Source: Telopea speciosissima (lineage: Eukaryota > Streptophyta > Magnoliopsida > Proteales > Proteaceae). Taken from it: DNA of 64,000 nucleotides. Made by a program: the position numbers and the translations under genes. The DNA is taken from NCBI RefSeq assembly GCF_018873765.1, contig NC_057925.1, positions 8,815,568 to 8,879,567 on the forward strand. The letters are read 5' to 3'. Below the pieces are notes generated by a model, which had not been told where the DNA came from, did not search any database, and was given only the letters and a program-made list of their open reading frames with translations. Position 1 is the first letter of the stretch; every line of letters starts with the position of its first letter. Shown here one piece after another: positions 1 to 9,849 of the stretch.

Positions 1-3000
1 TGCTGGGCATGCCATTGCAGTCAGGTTGAGGGGATCTACATAGTTAGGATCCTGTTCATGTTCAAAATCTAGTCAATGTCTTCTTTCTTCCCATAAAAGG
101 GAAACAGAAAAGAGAAATGAAACTACTTGGTCAATGTTATGTTTCAAGTTTGAATACTACAGTCTGATATTGCAAACTAACATAGAGATGTACAAGAAAA
201 TCGATGAACAGAGCCAGATTAAGGGAAACTTTCTAGAGAACTACAACAAAGTTTCCATACTGAAATCTATGGGAGCTCTCCAAATAATCTAATTCCATTC
301 ATCAATCTCCATTTAGTTACATATCTAACTGCTATCTCATTGTTTTTAATTAAGAAAGCACAACAAACACACTTATTAAGTTATTAGTGCACATGGTGGG
401 CCAGACATGTTTGTGATCCCACCAATACAATGGGTCCCGCTCCAATACAGGGGTGGGTCAAATGCCACATGCTAGCATTACTTTTCAGTTATTTCCAAAT
501 TTTTCATTTACTAAAAAATAGCTATATGCCATGTTAAAGTTAGTTTTTTAAATGACCAAACCAGGAACCAGCCCCCTTGGCAGTTTCTATTAATGACTAA
601 TAAATCACGCTGAAAACAATATGGTCTGGAAGATGTTTACCCTAACCAGGACAATCTGGTATCAATTGTTTAAATTCAGTCCCTTGCAATAGGTTAATCA
701 GATGTCAGCCTAGATAACTTAGAGGGAAAATTACATGATTAGCTACTTTTGGGTTTTCATTTACAAAATTGTCCACCCTATGTTTGAGTTAACAAAAATA
801 GACAAAAACAAGTTTAGTTTTACAAAACTAGACAAAACAGTGACTGTCCTTCCTTCCTCGGCAGTTCCCCTCGGAAAAATTCTCTTTTTTTTTTCCTCTG
901 TTACTTGGGGTAGCAGAGAATGGCAATGGCTGGGACAAGGGTAGGGTTGCAGGGAAAGGAGGATGCCTAGGCGAGAAGGCAATGACAAGGGTAAAAATGT
1001 CTAAAAAATAAGTGTGGGAGGGAGAGACACTATTTTGTCCAGTTTTGTAAACCTTAACTTGTTTTTGTCTATTTTTGTTAACTCAAACATAGGGTGGACA
1101 CTTTTGTAAATGAAAACCCAAAAGTAGCTAATCATGTAATTTTCCCTAACTTATATGATTTAACTCTGAATCACTGATGGACTCTGACCGCTTTCCTTCA
1201 GCTAAAATTTACATCGACCAGCCTTGGGTCCTATATCAAATTGTGTTTGCAGATTAACCCATTGATCTGCACTGCAAAAGCATAAACATCTTACCACCAG
1301 TCCAGCCTGTGCAAGAACTGTTGAGATCGGCCGCCTCCATGCAGTATTAATATCGCACAAGATTATGTTCTGGTTTGGTGTGAGACGCACATTCAGGCTA
1401 TACTTCTCAATTATCTCCCTTAAAGCCTTCTTCTTTGCTCCAACAATACGACCATTATCAACATGGATACCACAAAACAAACTGCCATCACCCTGTCAAG
1501 CAAATTTGTAATCAATCAGGAATCAACCAAGGATTTTTTGGGGAGTGGGGGAAGGAGGGGGGATGGGGGTAGTTGTGGTTGAGATCCTGGGCACAAAATA
1601 TTAGATGCATATTAAATAGGCTCCTGCAAGGATAAACCAATTGGCTAAACTAAAACCAACAAAAAAAAAAAAAAAAAAAGGGATCTATATCTTAAGGTCC
1701 AAACCTGCTCATGCCATCCCAAATAGCTCCTGAATTTCCACTCCGGTAGCTCCTGGAAAGGCTCAAATTTCTTCCCATAGTATTGCTCAACAACACTCCT
1801 GAACTTCTCTATCCCCCATGTACTGACCAAATATTTCATTCTACTATACTTTCGGTCATCTCTTCTCCCATTTTCTCGTTGTGTAACAACAATTGCTTTG
1901 ACAGCATATAATATATCCTCCTTTGGCACATATCCCAGTGGTTCTCCTAGACGAGGGAATGTCGCCTCCACCCTATGTGTTCTTCCCATTCCACCACCAA
2001 CCTGCAGTGGAAATTATTAGCAAGTTAAGGTAAAGAAATCAACGGATTATAAGTTAAAAAAATATGGCAATAATACTCACATAAATGTTGAAACCCTGAG
2101 GCTCCCCATTAGCATCAGCAACTACAACAACGCCAACGTCATTGGTGAGAATATCTACTGAGTTGTCAGTTGGTACAGTTACTGCAAACTTAAACTTTCT
2201 TGGCAAGAACTGGGTGCCGTAAATGGGCTCCGGGGAATCAGGAAAGTTTGTCCCATGAGAATTGTCATTACGAGCCTTCACAACTTCAGGAGGCTCAGCT
2301 GACATAATTTTCTCCCCATCAACCCATAGATCATAGTAAGCACCTGACTGAGGAGTTAGGAGTGCAGCAATGTTATCTGCAGTCTCCTGGGCAAACAAGT
2401 AATCTTTCCTTGTAAATGGTGCCGCAGGACCAAGAACGTTTCTGTTCAGGTCACCGCACGCACCAAGAGATGAGCCCATACTTTTAATAACCGTACTAAT
2501 CACGGTCTTAAGGTTCTTCTTCAAAACACCATGTAGTTGAAATGTTTGTCTGGTTGTCAGGCGAAGAGTTCCAATTCCAAACTGGTCTGCAAGATTATCC
2601 ATAGCCAAGTAGAGTTTGTTTGGGACTTTACCACATGGATTCTTTGTTCGAAGCATAAATGAGTAAGATTTTGGACCACGATCTTCTCTATTGTATTGTT
2701 GATAGCTCCCATGAAACTTGATCACTTGTGTGGCATTCTCATTTACATTTGATGCTTCTGTCAGCAGCTCCTCATCGAGAGGATATCTCAGGAAGTTACT
2801 TTTCTCTTTGATTATTTCAACCTTGCTACGTTTAGTCTCAGCAGAGGTGTCTGGCTTTATTGGCTGCAGAAGAGAATGCAGTTAATTATTAGAAACTGAT
2901 GGCATCATTGAATAGTTTAGCAATAACATCCCTACGTTTAAAAGAAAAAACAGACCACTAAAATGAATGGTACAACCTCCACAATACCAAAAACAAAGTG

Positions 3001-4365
3001 GAAGATGGAAGGCAGAAGGCCAGACTATGATCAGGGGTGGAATAAAGGTGTAAGAGACAAACAGATATTTTCACATAAAGAAAAAACAACAGACAATCTA
3101 AAAGCAAATAGATAACAGTTGAATTTACCCCATGCTGCATAAAGGGGTGGAAGAAAGGTGTAAGAGACAAACAGATATTTTCACATAAAGAAAAAACAAG
3201 AGAATCTAAAAAAAAAAGATAACAGTTGAATTTACACCATGCTGCATGCCATCTTTTATTGGTGGTAGGATGTCTTGTATTCTGTCTCATGGGTTTGTGG
3301 GTTGATTATGAAGGGCCTTTACAAAACCCATAGGGCCTGAGGGCTTGAGGTATTCTCTGAACAAGAGGAGACGTGAGGATGAGTGGCTATAACCCTATTC
3401 TCCATTGTTAGTGAAGTAGTTCTCATCTCACCATGGACGTAGGCAATCTTGCCAAAACACAAATTTCAGAAATAACCAGGATGATCTAGAAGATGGAAAT
3501 AACCGCCAACAAATTTCCAAAAATGATCTAAGTTGAACTAGTAAAACCTATTTACTCCTTGCAAAGGAGAGAGTTTTGAAACGATCACAATACTTGTATA
3601 GAAATATTGTTCCAGAAACAGGAAGTAGAGAAATCATAAGGTATCCCGGAAATTTCAGAACATCCTCCGAGGAGGTTAGCCAGGACTGGACTATTAGGTG
3701 TGCCATATGGCATTGTAGATGAAATTAGAAGGACATAACTCCAATAGCAATCAATAATGATGATAAGACTCTTGGAATTCGAAGAAGTTACAAAAGGCCA
3801 TTCACATTTAAAGCAATGTTGAAGAGCGTGAATTGTGAAATGTGAATTGTGAATTGTGAGTGACTCACACAAAACTCAATATCCTAGCATTCTGTAGAGA
3901 TCACAGAATAGTGAATCTAAAATTAACTAATGCTCGCCAAACACAAGGAACTGACTCGGTCCGGGAACTCAATCAAAAAGCAGAGAAATTTGAAAACTAA
4001 CAAATCAAATCACCATACACACACACAAATCATATATTTTCTTTATCTTTTAATATGTTGGATGATCTCTTAAACTAGAACACAATAAATCACATCTAAA
4101 AAAAACTCTAACAGGATAAACCCCAAAAGGAACAAATTTCAATCAAACTAAAAAATGGAGAAACAAAGGATTCAAAGGATTCTCAGTTGCTCACAGTCGA
4201 GACAGCGGTCACAAGAGAAGAAGACTTCGATGCCGAAACCGGTAAGATATGTACACTTCTTCTTAAAGGTACCAAACCAGAAGACCTCAAACCATGAAAC
4301 CTCTGCAGCTGAAGCTTCGGATCCTTCACAACCGCAGTGTTCGCAGCCCCCACTGATGTCGCCAT
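1..4365 (-). CDS. SIR: Ferredoxin-dependent sulfite reductase, plastid (3' end outside window)
   Basis: Reduces sulfite to sulfide with ferredoxin in plastids, using siroheme and a 4Fe-4S cluster. Exons by splice sites and reading frame: 4365-4195 (57 codons), 2863-2081 (261), 2001-1705 (99), 1492-1295 (66) and 51-1 (17 codons, runs off the window). All junctions are GT-AG and in phase. Exon 1 is a Ser/Arg-rich transit peptide beginning [10 protein letters not shown]; the ATG at 4365 follows an in-frame stop-bearing leader. Exon 2 holds the first sulfite/nitrite reductase half with [20 protein letters not shown] and [10 protein letters not shown]; exon 3 continues with GGGMGRTHR and YGKKFEP; exon 4 with [11 protein letters not shown]. 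The last visible codons read TAMACPA, whose Cys (positions 9-7) should be the first cluster ligand. About 500 of the usual 680-690 residues are present with no break. Plant nitrite reductase was considered, but the QQYNRED and NFLRYPL segments fit SIR. Confidence 0.95.
724..1146. mobile_element. Non-autonomous Mutator-like element in SIR intron 4
   Basis: A 423-bp element with terminal inverted repeats of roughly 110 bp, starting GGGAAAATTACATGATTAGC and ending with its reverse complement. It is flanked by TAACTTAGA (715-723) and TAACTTATA (1147-1155), a 9-bp target duplication with one mismatch, the length typical of Mutator-type elements. The interior of about 200 bp encodes nothing recognisable. 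It lies wholly inside intron 4 (1294-52). Confidence 0.8.
3035..3247. repeat. Two-copy tandem duplication in SIR intron 1
   Basis: A unit of about 106 bp beginning GGGTGGAATAAAGGTGTAAG and ending at the CATGCTGCAT stretch occurs twice head to tail (about 3035-3140 and 3143-3247). The copies differ by a few substitutions and a small indel. It lies in the 1.33-kb intron 1 (4194-2864), away from the splice sites. Confidence 0.85.
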
Positions 4366-4561
4366 CGTCAAATAAAACAAAAAAAAAAGATCAAAACTTT
4401 GGAACTGTTCAGCTCCTATCAAAACCAAAAACCTAGGGTTTTCGGAAGCTCTTCTTCGATCACCGATTCAGTACCTCCCAATTCACTGCAAATAGCGTCT
4501 CTGAATTTTTTTTCCGGTGGTTTACAAGGTAAGCATTTTCTGAAGCGCATGCAACGGAGCA

Positions 4562-4571
4562 CTATTTATAG
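4562..4571 (-). promoter_or_regulatory. TATA box of the SIR gene
   Basis: The minus strand reads CTATAAATAG here, about 197 bp upstream of the SIR ATG. This would place transcription start near 4535 and a 5' UTR of about 170 nt. Position and consensus fit a plant core promoter; no transcript data are available. Confidence 0.6.
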
Positions 4572-4973
4572 GACGTTGTGGGTTTGTGTTTCAGAACGGT
4601 AACAGGGGTAAATTAGTAAATTGGAATCGTTGGTAATGTTTTGAGATTCTAATCTAATGGTTGAAATCCTATGTACTCTCCACGTAACTTTAACGACAAG
4701 GGCATGTGTCAGTCTTATGTCATAGCCACTAAGAACAGGGGCACAGGGACAATTTTGACCGAAATGTTTTTTAAAATGGGATCTTGGTCTATGTGGGACC
4801 TTGGGTAGGCGCGCGCGTGGGGTGCGCAGTGCGCACCATGAGGCAAAACCAATGCATGGGAATCTTTACTTAATTAAATAAGGGAAAAAGGACAAAAAAT
4901 CTAAGGCGTTCATAATTGCTATTGGGTTTCAAATACATTGAATCTGGACTGGTTTCTTTATTGAACCTTTGAG
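4572..4973. other. Spacer upstream of SIR
   Basis: This 0.4-kb stretch upstream of the SIR promoter has no ORF or repeat that I can identify. A short GC-rich patch (GCGCGCG near 4808) stands out from the AT-rich surroundings. Confidence 0.5.
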
Positions 4974-5475
4974 TAGGGGTGTCAATTTAGGAATCGGTAT
5001 CGGATTGACCGTATTGACCGATTGATATTAGTTGAAACTAATATCGATATGTGGTTGATATTGGATCAGTGTTATGATACGGACAGAGGGTAAAATGGTT
5101 AAAAAACGTTACAACATTGGTATCTTTGAAAGCAAAACCATTCGATATGACCAATACAAACCGATATATATTTATTACGATATTGGTTTTGGAATTGACT
5201 AATACCTATTCCAATACTGTGAACTAAAACCCTGATCCCATTAACTTATTGGTCCGATTCTAAATCTAATTTCTTAACCGATTAGATAATTGGTCATTGT
5301 TGATTTTGGTCCGATTCTTTCAAAGGTTCTAGATTCAATTGCTCTATTTAGAGCCGCTCGAACCGAAACCTTTTCAAAGTTAAAAGGCACATCCATCTCT
5401 AATCCTAATCATTTATAATTAAAGGTTTGTACTTTGTAGAAGAAGAGACAAAAGAGGACTTGTCACTGCTTTTGG

Positions 5476-5523
<48 letters not shown>

Positions 5524-5760
5524 ATCAAAAAAATATCTCTCTCTATATATATTTGTGTTTTCTCTCTATATATATTTGTGTTTTTGTTGTCCCTTGGCAC
5601 CTTTTGTCTTTTTTTGATTAAGAACTTAAATTGGTACATGATGTTAGATTTTAGGTTTGGAATCGATTAATTTATTGGTTAGATTTTGGTCATGAAATTT
5701 ACGATTGAACCTTTAACGAACTGAACCCGTTGCCCAAAATCGGACCAATTTACACTCCTA
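4974..5760. mobile_element. hAT-type MITE (TAGGGGTGTCAATT family)
   Basis: The element begins TAGGGGTGTCAATTTAGGAA and ends CCAATTTACACTCCTA, so the termini are inverted. The flanks CCTTTGAG (4966-4973) and CCTTTGAA (5761-5768) form an 8-bp target duplication with one mismatch, as expected for hAT elements. The interior is made of degenerate 'ATCGGTATCGG'-like text plus a TC/TA microsatellite at about 5478-5580, and has no transposase ORF. Confidence 0.75.
5478..5580. repeat. TC/TA microsatellite
   Basis: A (TC)n run passes into (TA)n and then into two imperfect CTCTATATATATTTGTGTTTT units. It lies within the hAT-type MITE. Confidence 0.85.
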
Positions 5761-5810
5761 CCTTTGAACCTTTGATGAGAAATTGAGAACCAAGAAGCAT
5801 GATTGGAGTA

Positions 5811-7286
5811 TTTTTTTTTTTATGAAAGAGAAATTATATATTGCAGATTAAGGAGATAACATATACATAGACTTCGTAAGACAAGCTGACTTAGCAAGGT
5901 TGTTAGCTATCGTACGATAAAAAGAGTCACTCGTAGTAGTATAGTGTATATCAGGGTCTAGGTTATGTATATACAAAAGATCTTTAAGTAATGACAACGA
6001 CCAAGGATTGGAAGTTGGAGATGGAAGAAGATCAACGATCTCTTGATTGGAGCACCATACTTCTTTAATCTACAACCCCAAACTCCTTGAAAGATCAAGA
6101 CCATTTTTAATACTAATTACCTCTGGATCACATCCACTGCAGTTCTTAATATACCCTGCCACAAACAAAATGAAAATACCATTTAGCAGAAAAACAATCG
6201 ACCATCCTGCCGAAGTTACTCCTGAGTTCTGGTATCTTGCACAGATTAAGATAGGATAACTGAAATGAGGAATGGATAAAGATTTTAATCCTACCACATC
6301 AAAACTATCTAGCATTACAGCATGGGATGAAACAGGGGGAGGGGAAATCTTCAAATTGGATAACCACAATTCTGTTTGTTTAAGAACCCAATTGGGATTA
6401 GGTTTTTCTAGCCCCACTACCACCTTGTTTCTAGTAATCCAAATAAAATAACACATAATAATAAACATCTTGAAAAACCAATCTAAAGAGTTTTTATCTA
6501 GAGAACGAGCTGCTATGCAGAAGTTTTCCAATGATGAATGCGAAAGGCATTCAGTCCTTAGCCCCAATGGCCCAGCCCCCTAGATGCGTTTGGTCTAGTC
6601 ACATGATAGGAATAATTACCAGTAGGATTCAGCACCACATCCACAAAGAGCATAGTCTGTATCAACCTGATTCCATTTGGAAATAACTGCCTTAACCGAG
6701 AGACCTGCATTTAAAAGTAGCCAAAAAAAGATTTGGAATTTAGGGTGGAATTTTAGTTTCCAAAAAAATTTCCACCAAGTGGACCTAACAGAAGTATTAG
6801 AGGAATCATGAGAAAGCAAAGATTTAGCAGCTAGCTTAGTACTAAAAATGCCATTTTTGGTAAGAGTACACCACCAGCTGTCCTCAGCAGAAGATAATTT
6901 GATCCTGTAAATATGAGAAGACAAATGCAAAGGAATTGAACAATCTATACTGTCTGAATTCCATCTAGAATCCACAACATAATCAGCAACCTTTGCATTC
7001 CTCAGGTCAAGGTCCTGCAAAGAGGGAAAGAGACTACCCCGCAGAGAGGGGGTCCAAGGGTCAGTCCAAAAAAGGTTGAATTACCGTTCCACATTTTCTT
7101 AATTGAAATCTCCTGGAGGGCTGGAATGACATGGGTAATGCTGTTCCAGGTCTAAGATCCTCTCTTCCTCCTTATTTTTGGGTCAAAAAGTGAGGATTTA
7201 GGGAAGTACTTGGCCTTAAGGGTTCGCGCCCAGAGAGAAGATGGCTTAGTCAGAAGTCTCCAACCTAACTTCATCAGCAAAGCCTA
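5811..7286 (-). mobile_element. 5'-truncated LINE (L1-type), copy A
   Basis: A minus-strand non-LTR retrotransposon 3' segment of 1476 bp. The poly(T) at 5811-5821 is its poly(A) tail. The flanks AGCATGATTGGAGTA (5796-5810) and TGCATGGTTGGAGTG (7287-7301) look like a diverged target duplication. At the 5' end the translation reads ALLMKLGWRLL and LKAKYFP, the end of an RT region. At 7020-6616 comes the RVT zinc-binding region (WWCTLTKNGIFSTK, FFWKLKFHPKFQIFFW, CGCGAES), and at 6567-6070 the RNase H-like tail (SAGWSIVFL). Frameshifts separate these, so it is dead. Confidence 0.85.
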
Positions 7287-7301
7287 TGCATGGTTGGAGT
7301 G

Positions 7302-7676
7302 TTGGACCAGGCTATTGTGAATTGGATGGGCAGAGCTAAGGTTAATGTATAAATGCATAATAACCTAGCCATGAAATATGATATGGTCAGTTGGCTTGAC
7401 CTTAACTGTGGGTTCAGGCAAACAAACGAAATGACATCTCCCTCCACCTCTCTCATCACATGAAATAACCTCTCTGTCTCCTACGTGCAAAATTGTTTTG
7501 TGGCTTCTCATTGGTGTGCTCCCTATATTGCTTGCTTAAAGAACCCTCTCCTAGTAGAAATATCCACAATACCAATTATGAATTCAATGATCAAATGGTT
7601 TCAATATTTTTATGTAGACCGTTTATTTGATACTATGAATCATATGGATACATCGTAGAAACAAAGAATTCTGGTG
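7302..7676. other. Spacer with a dispersed-repeat fragment
   Basis: No gene is seen. About 105 bp at 7447-7560 ('cctctctgtctcctacgtgc' and onward) has a diverged relative at about 13907-14008, so it belongs to an unidentified dispersed repeat. Confidence 0.5.
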
Positions 7677-7782
7677 GCAACTCTTGCTCAGTTGGCAAAG
7701 ACGAACGCCTCAAAAAAATAAAAGAAGATCATGAGTTCAACTCTCCTTGGGGCCCAACTATCAAAAAACAAAAAAAAACAAA
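7677..7782 (+). mobile_element. Short tRNA-derived SINE-like retroposon
   Basis: About 106 bp containing an A-box-like TTGCTCAGTTGG and a B-box-like GAGTTCAACTC, ending in an A-rich tail (7772-7782). The flanks AAAGAATTCTGGTG (7663-7676) and AAAGAATTCTAGTG (7783-7796) form a direct repeat with one mismatch, supporting target-primed insertion. I cannot place it in a named family. Confidence 0.6.
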
Positions 7783-7848
7783 AAAGAATTCTAGTGAAGA
7801 AAGAGAGAGAAAGAGAGAAAAAGGCCTTGAAAGACCCCTTGTGAGTTT

Positions 7849-8025
7849 TTTTTTTTTTTTTTGTTGTCAGAAATAGATTATGCATTAAGAGCAACTGCAA
7901 CGATCAAGTTCAAGTACATCCCACAGAAATGTGGGGGGCATGCCCACCCACTTACATGGTGAAGGAATAAGAGAAGAAGCTAGGAGATGGGCAGAGGAGT
8001 TTGCCATCCTCAAAGCATGCTTAAC
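7849..8025 (-). mobile_element. Very short 5'-truncated LINE insertion
   Basis: The poly(T) at 7849-7862 is the poly(A) tail of a minus-strand insertion of only about 177 bp. Its coding remnant reads VKHALRMANSSAHLLASS and DVLELDRCSCS before a stop, matching the C-terminal end of a plant LINE RNase H domain. It is flanked by a perfect 18-bp direct repeat AAGACCCCTTGTGAGTTT (7831-7848 and 8026-8043), a clear target-site duplication. Confidence 0.9.
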
Positions 8026-9156
8026 AAGACCCCTTGTGAGTTTGCTCAGCTGGTTTAGGTCACTTAATCCCAACTTCGAATCCCCATGAATGAAGCCTTT
8101 TTATTTTATGTAAAAGACAAAGTGGAATTATATAAACGAAATATGTACAGTGTTCTTAGCTTGAGCATGTCTAGCAAAATTTAGAGATATTGACATATAA
8201 ATGTTATCCCCTTTTTTTTTATATCAAAGGAGGTATTCTGAGCTAGGTTATGTATATAGAATAGGTCTTTAATAAGATGCCAAGGCCAAGGAGAGGAAGT
8301 TGGAGATGGAAGAATATTGGTGATATGTTGATTTGAATACCATACTTCTTCAATCTGCAACCCCGAACTAGAATGGTCTAGCCCGGATCTAATGCTGAAT
8401 AGTTCAGACTCCATATCGGTAGCAGACTTCATATAACCTGCAGCAAAAAAGATAAACCTTCCATGTAGCAAAATAATATAGGACCATCCTGTTAATTCTA
8501 CTCCCGGAGTTTGGTATCCTGCAGAAATTAAAATAGGAAATTTATAATTTGGTAAGGAAGAGTTGGGGGAGATTGTAATGTCCCTCTCAATACTAGAATA
8601 TACAGAATGGGATGAAATTTTTTTTTGGGGGGGGGGGGTTATATTTAAATCAACTAACCAACGATTGACTTGATTCACCACCCAAATAGGATCAAGTTTT
8701 TCTGATTTAATAAAAGTTTTGTTCCTGATAGCCCAAATAAAATAGCAAGTAATAATAAATAGGGAAAATTACACTGCCACCCCCTGAGGTTTGTATTACA
8801 TACAGAGCGACCCCCTGTGTTTCTAAATTATATAGCCACACCCCCTGAGTGGACGGTGAGTGAACGGTGTTAAATAATACATTTTAAATACCAACTTTGT
8901 GCTCTTCTAATATCCTGTTAATACTCAGCGGGAAATTCCAACTTTGCCCTCTTCTTCCCCAAATTTAAAGTTGCCTCCCTGACTTGAGATTTGGGGCATA
9001 GTGAAGCCAATCTAGTTCGATCTCTCTTGATTCATGTTTGTTCAAACTGAGATTTGGGGCATCGGTTGTTCTCCCCTGGGCGATCCCATCCCTGGATTAT
9101 TGCCTCCAAAATCTTCTTCTGTTTTGAGATACATACTCTGATCTACATATGAACCT

Positions 9157-9849
9157 GCCCCTAGAGAGAAGAGTTAAAGGAGGCAAGGAACTGCAGAGCT
9201 AGGCTTAGGGCTTTTAGAAAATGGCGTTCAAGCGCAGGAACGGTGGCCACAACAAGCATGGCCGTGGCCATGTGAACTTCATCCGCTACTCTAACTGCGG
9301 CAAGTGCTGCCCTAAGGATAAGGCTATCAAGAGGTTTCTTGTGAGGAACATTGTTGAACAAGCTGCGGTTAGGGATGTTCAAGAAGCCTATGTTTATGAC
9401 GGTTATACGCTTCCCAAGTTGTACGCGAAGATGCAGTACTGCGCCTCCTGTGCTATCCATTTGCACGTTGTAAGAGTTCGTTCTCGAACTGACAGAAGAA
9501 AGAGGGAGCCACCTCAGCACTTTAGGCACTGGGAAGACATGCAAAATCCTGGGCAAGCCCCACGCCTAGTTGGAGCTGCAAATCCTGGGCGTGTCTGAAA
9601 GCTTTTAAGAATCTCAATTCATCCATCTGGGCAATGGGATATTTTATGAAATGTTTTGTTTTGTGTCGTTATGGTTTTTCTTAGATTCTACCAGTAGGGG
9701 AGTAAAGGTTTTGCTCATACTGAAATTTCTCATAATTGAATCATCCGCATATTAATTGTAAGCTTTTAATGTCATGGTTGTCAAAAACTCAATTCAATGT
9801 TTATTCCAATGAAAATGGGTAATGGAAATTTCTCTTAAAAAAAAAAAAA
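9157..9849 (+). mobile_element. Processed retrocopy of an eS26 mRNA
   Basis: An intronless copy of 5' leader, ORF, 3' UTR and a poly(A) tract (9837-9850). It is flanked by ACATATGAACCT at 9145-9156 and 9850-9861, a perfect 12-bp duplication (one A shared with the tail). This is the hallmark of LINE-mediated retroposition of a cellular mRNA. The copy sits wholly inside the MULE. Confidence 0.9.
9221..9598 (+). CDS. RPS26: 40S ribosomal protein eS26 retrocopy, intact ORF
   Basis: 125 codons from ATG to TGA with no intron or frameshift. The protein aligns along its whole length with plant eS26: FKRRNGG at residues 3-9, [36 protein letters not shown] and YCASCAIH. eS26 is a small-subunit protein near the mRNA exit site and binds zinc through four cysteines. 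Here Cys26, Cys74 and Cys77 remain but the first ligand is Tyr23, and several usually invariant positions differ (His10, Phe20, Tyr57). The basic C-terminal tail is shortened. Its origin as a retrocopy (poly(A), target duplication) makes this a probable retropseudogene whose frame has not yet decayed. Expression from inside the MULE cannot be judged from sequence. Confidence 0.85.
   Translation: MAFKRRNGGHNKHGRGHVNFIRYSNCGKCCPKDKAIKRFLVRNIVEQAAVRDVQEAYVYDGYTLPKLYAKMQYCASCAIHLHVVRVRSRTDRRKREPPQHFRHWEDMQNPGQAPRLVGAANPGRV

Noticed and set aside
3428-3456. CACCATGGACGTAGGCAATC in SIR intron 1, similar to the end of copia LTRs
   Set aside because: The match is under 30 bp and has no flanking LTR-like sequence, so it is too short to call.
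7677-7782. tRNA gene
   Set aside because: A- and B-box-like words are present, but there is no cloverleaf or anticodon arm, and flanking duplications plus an A-rich tail show a SINE-like insertion.
9161-9556. 131-aa minus-strand ORF opposite the eS26 copy
   Set aside because: It is the antisense shadow of the conserved eS26 frame.
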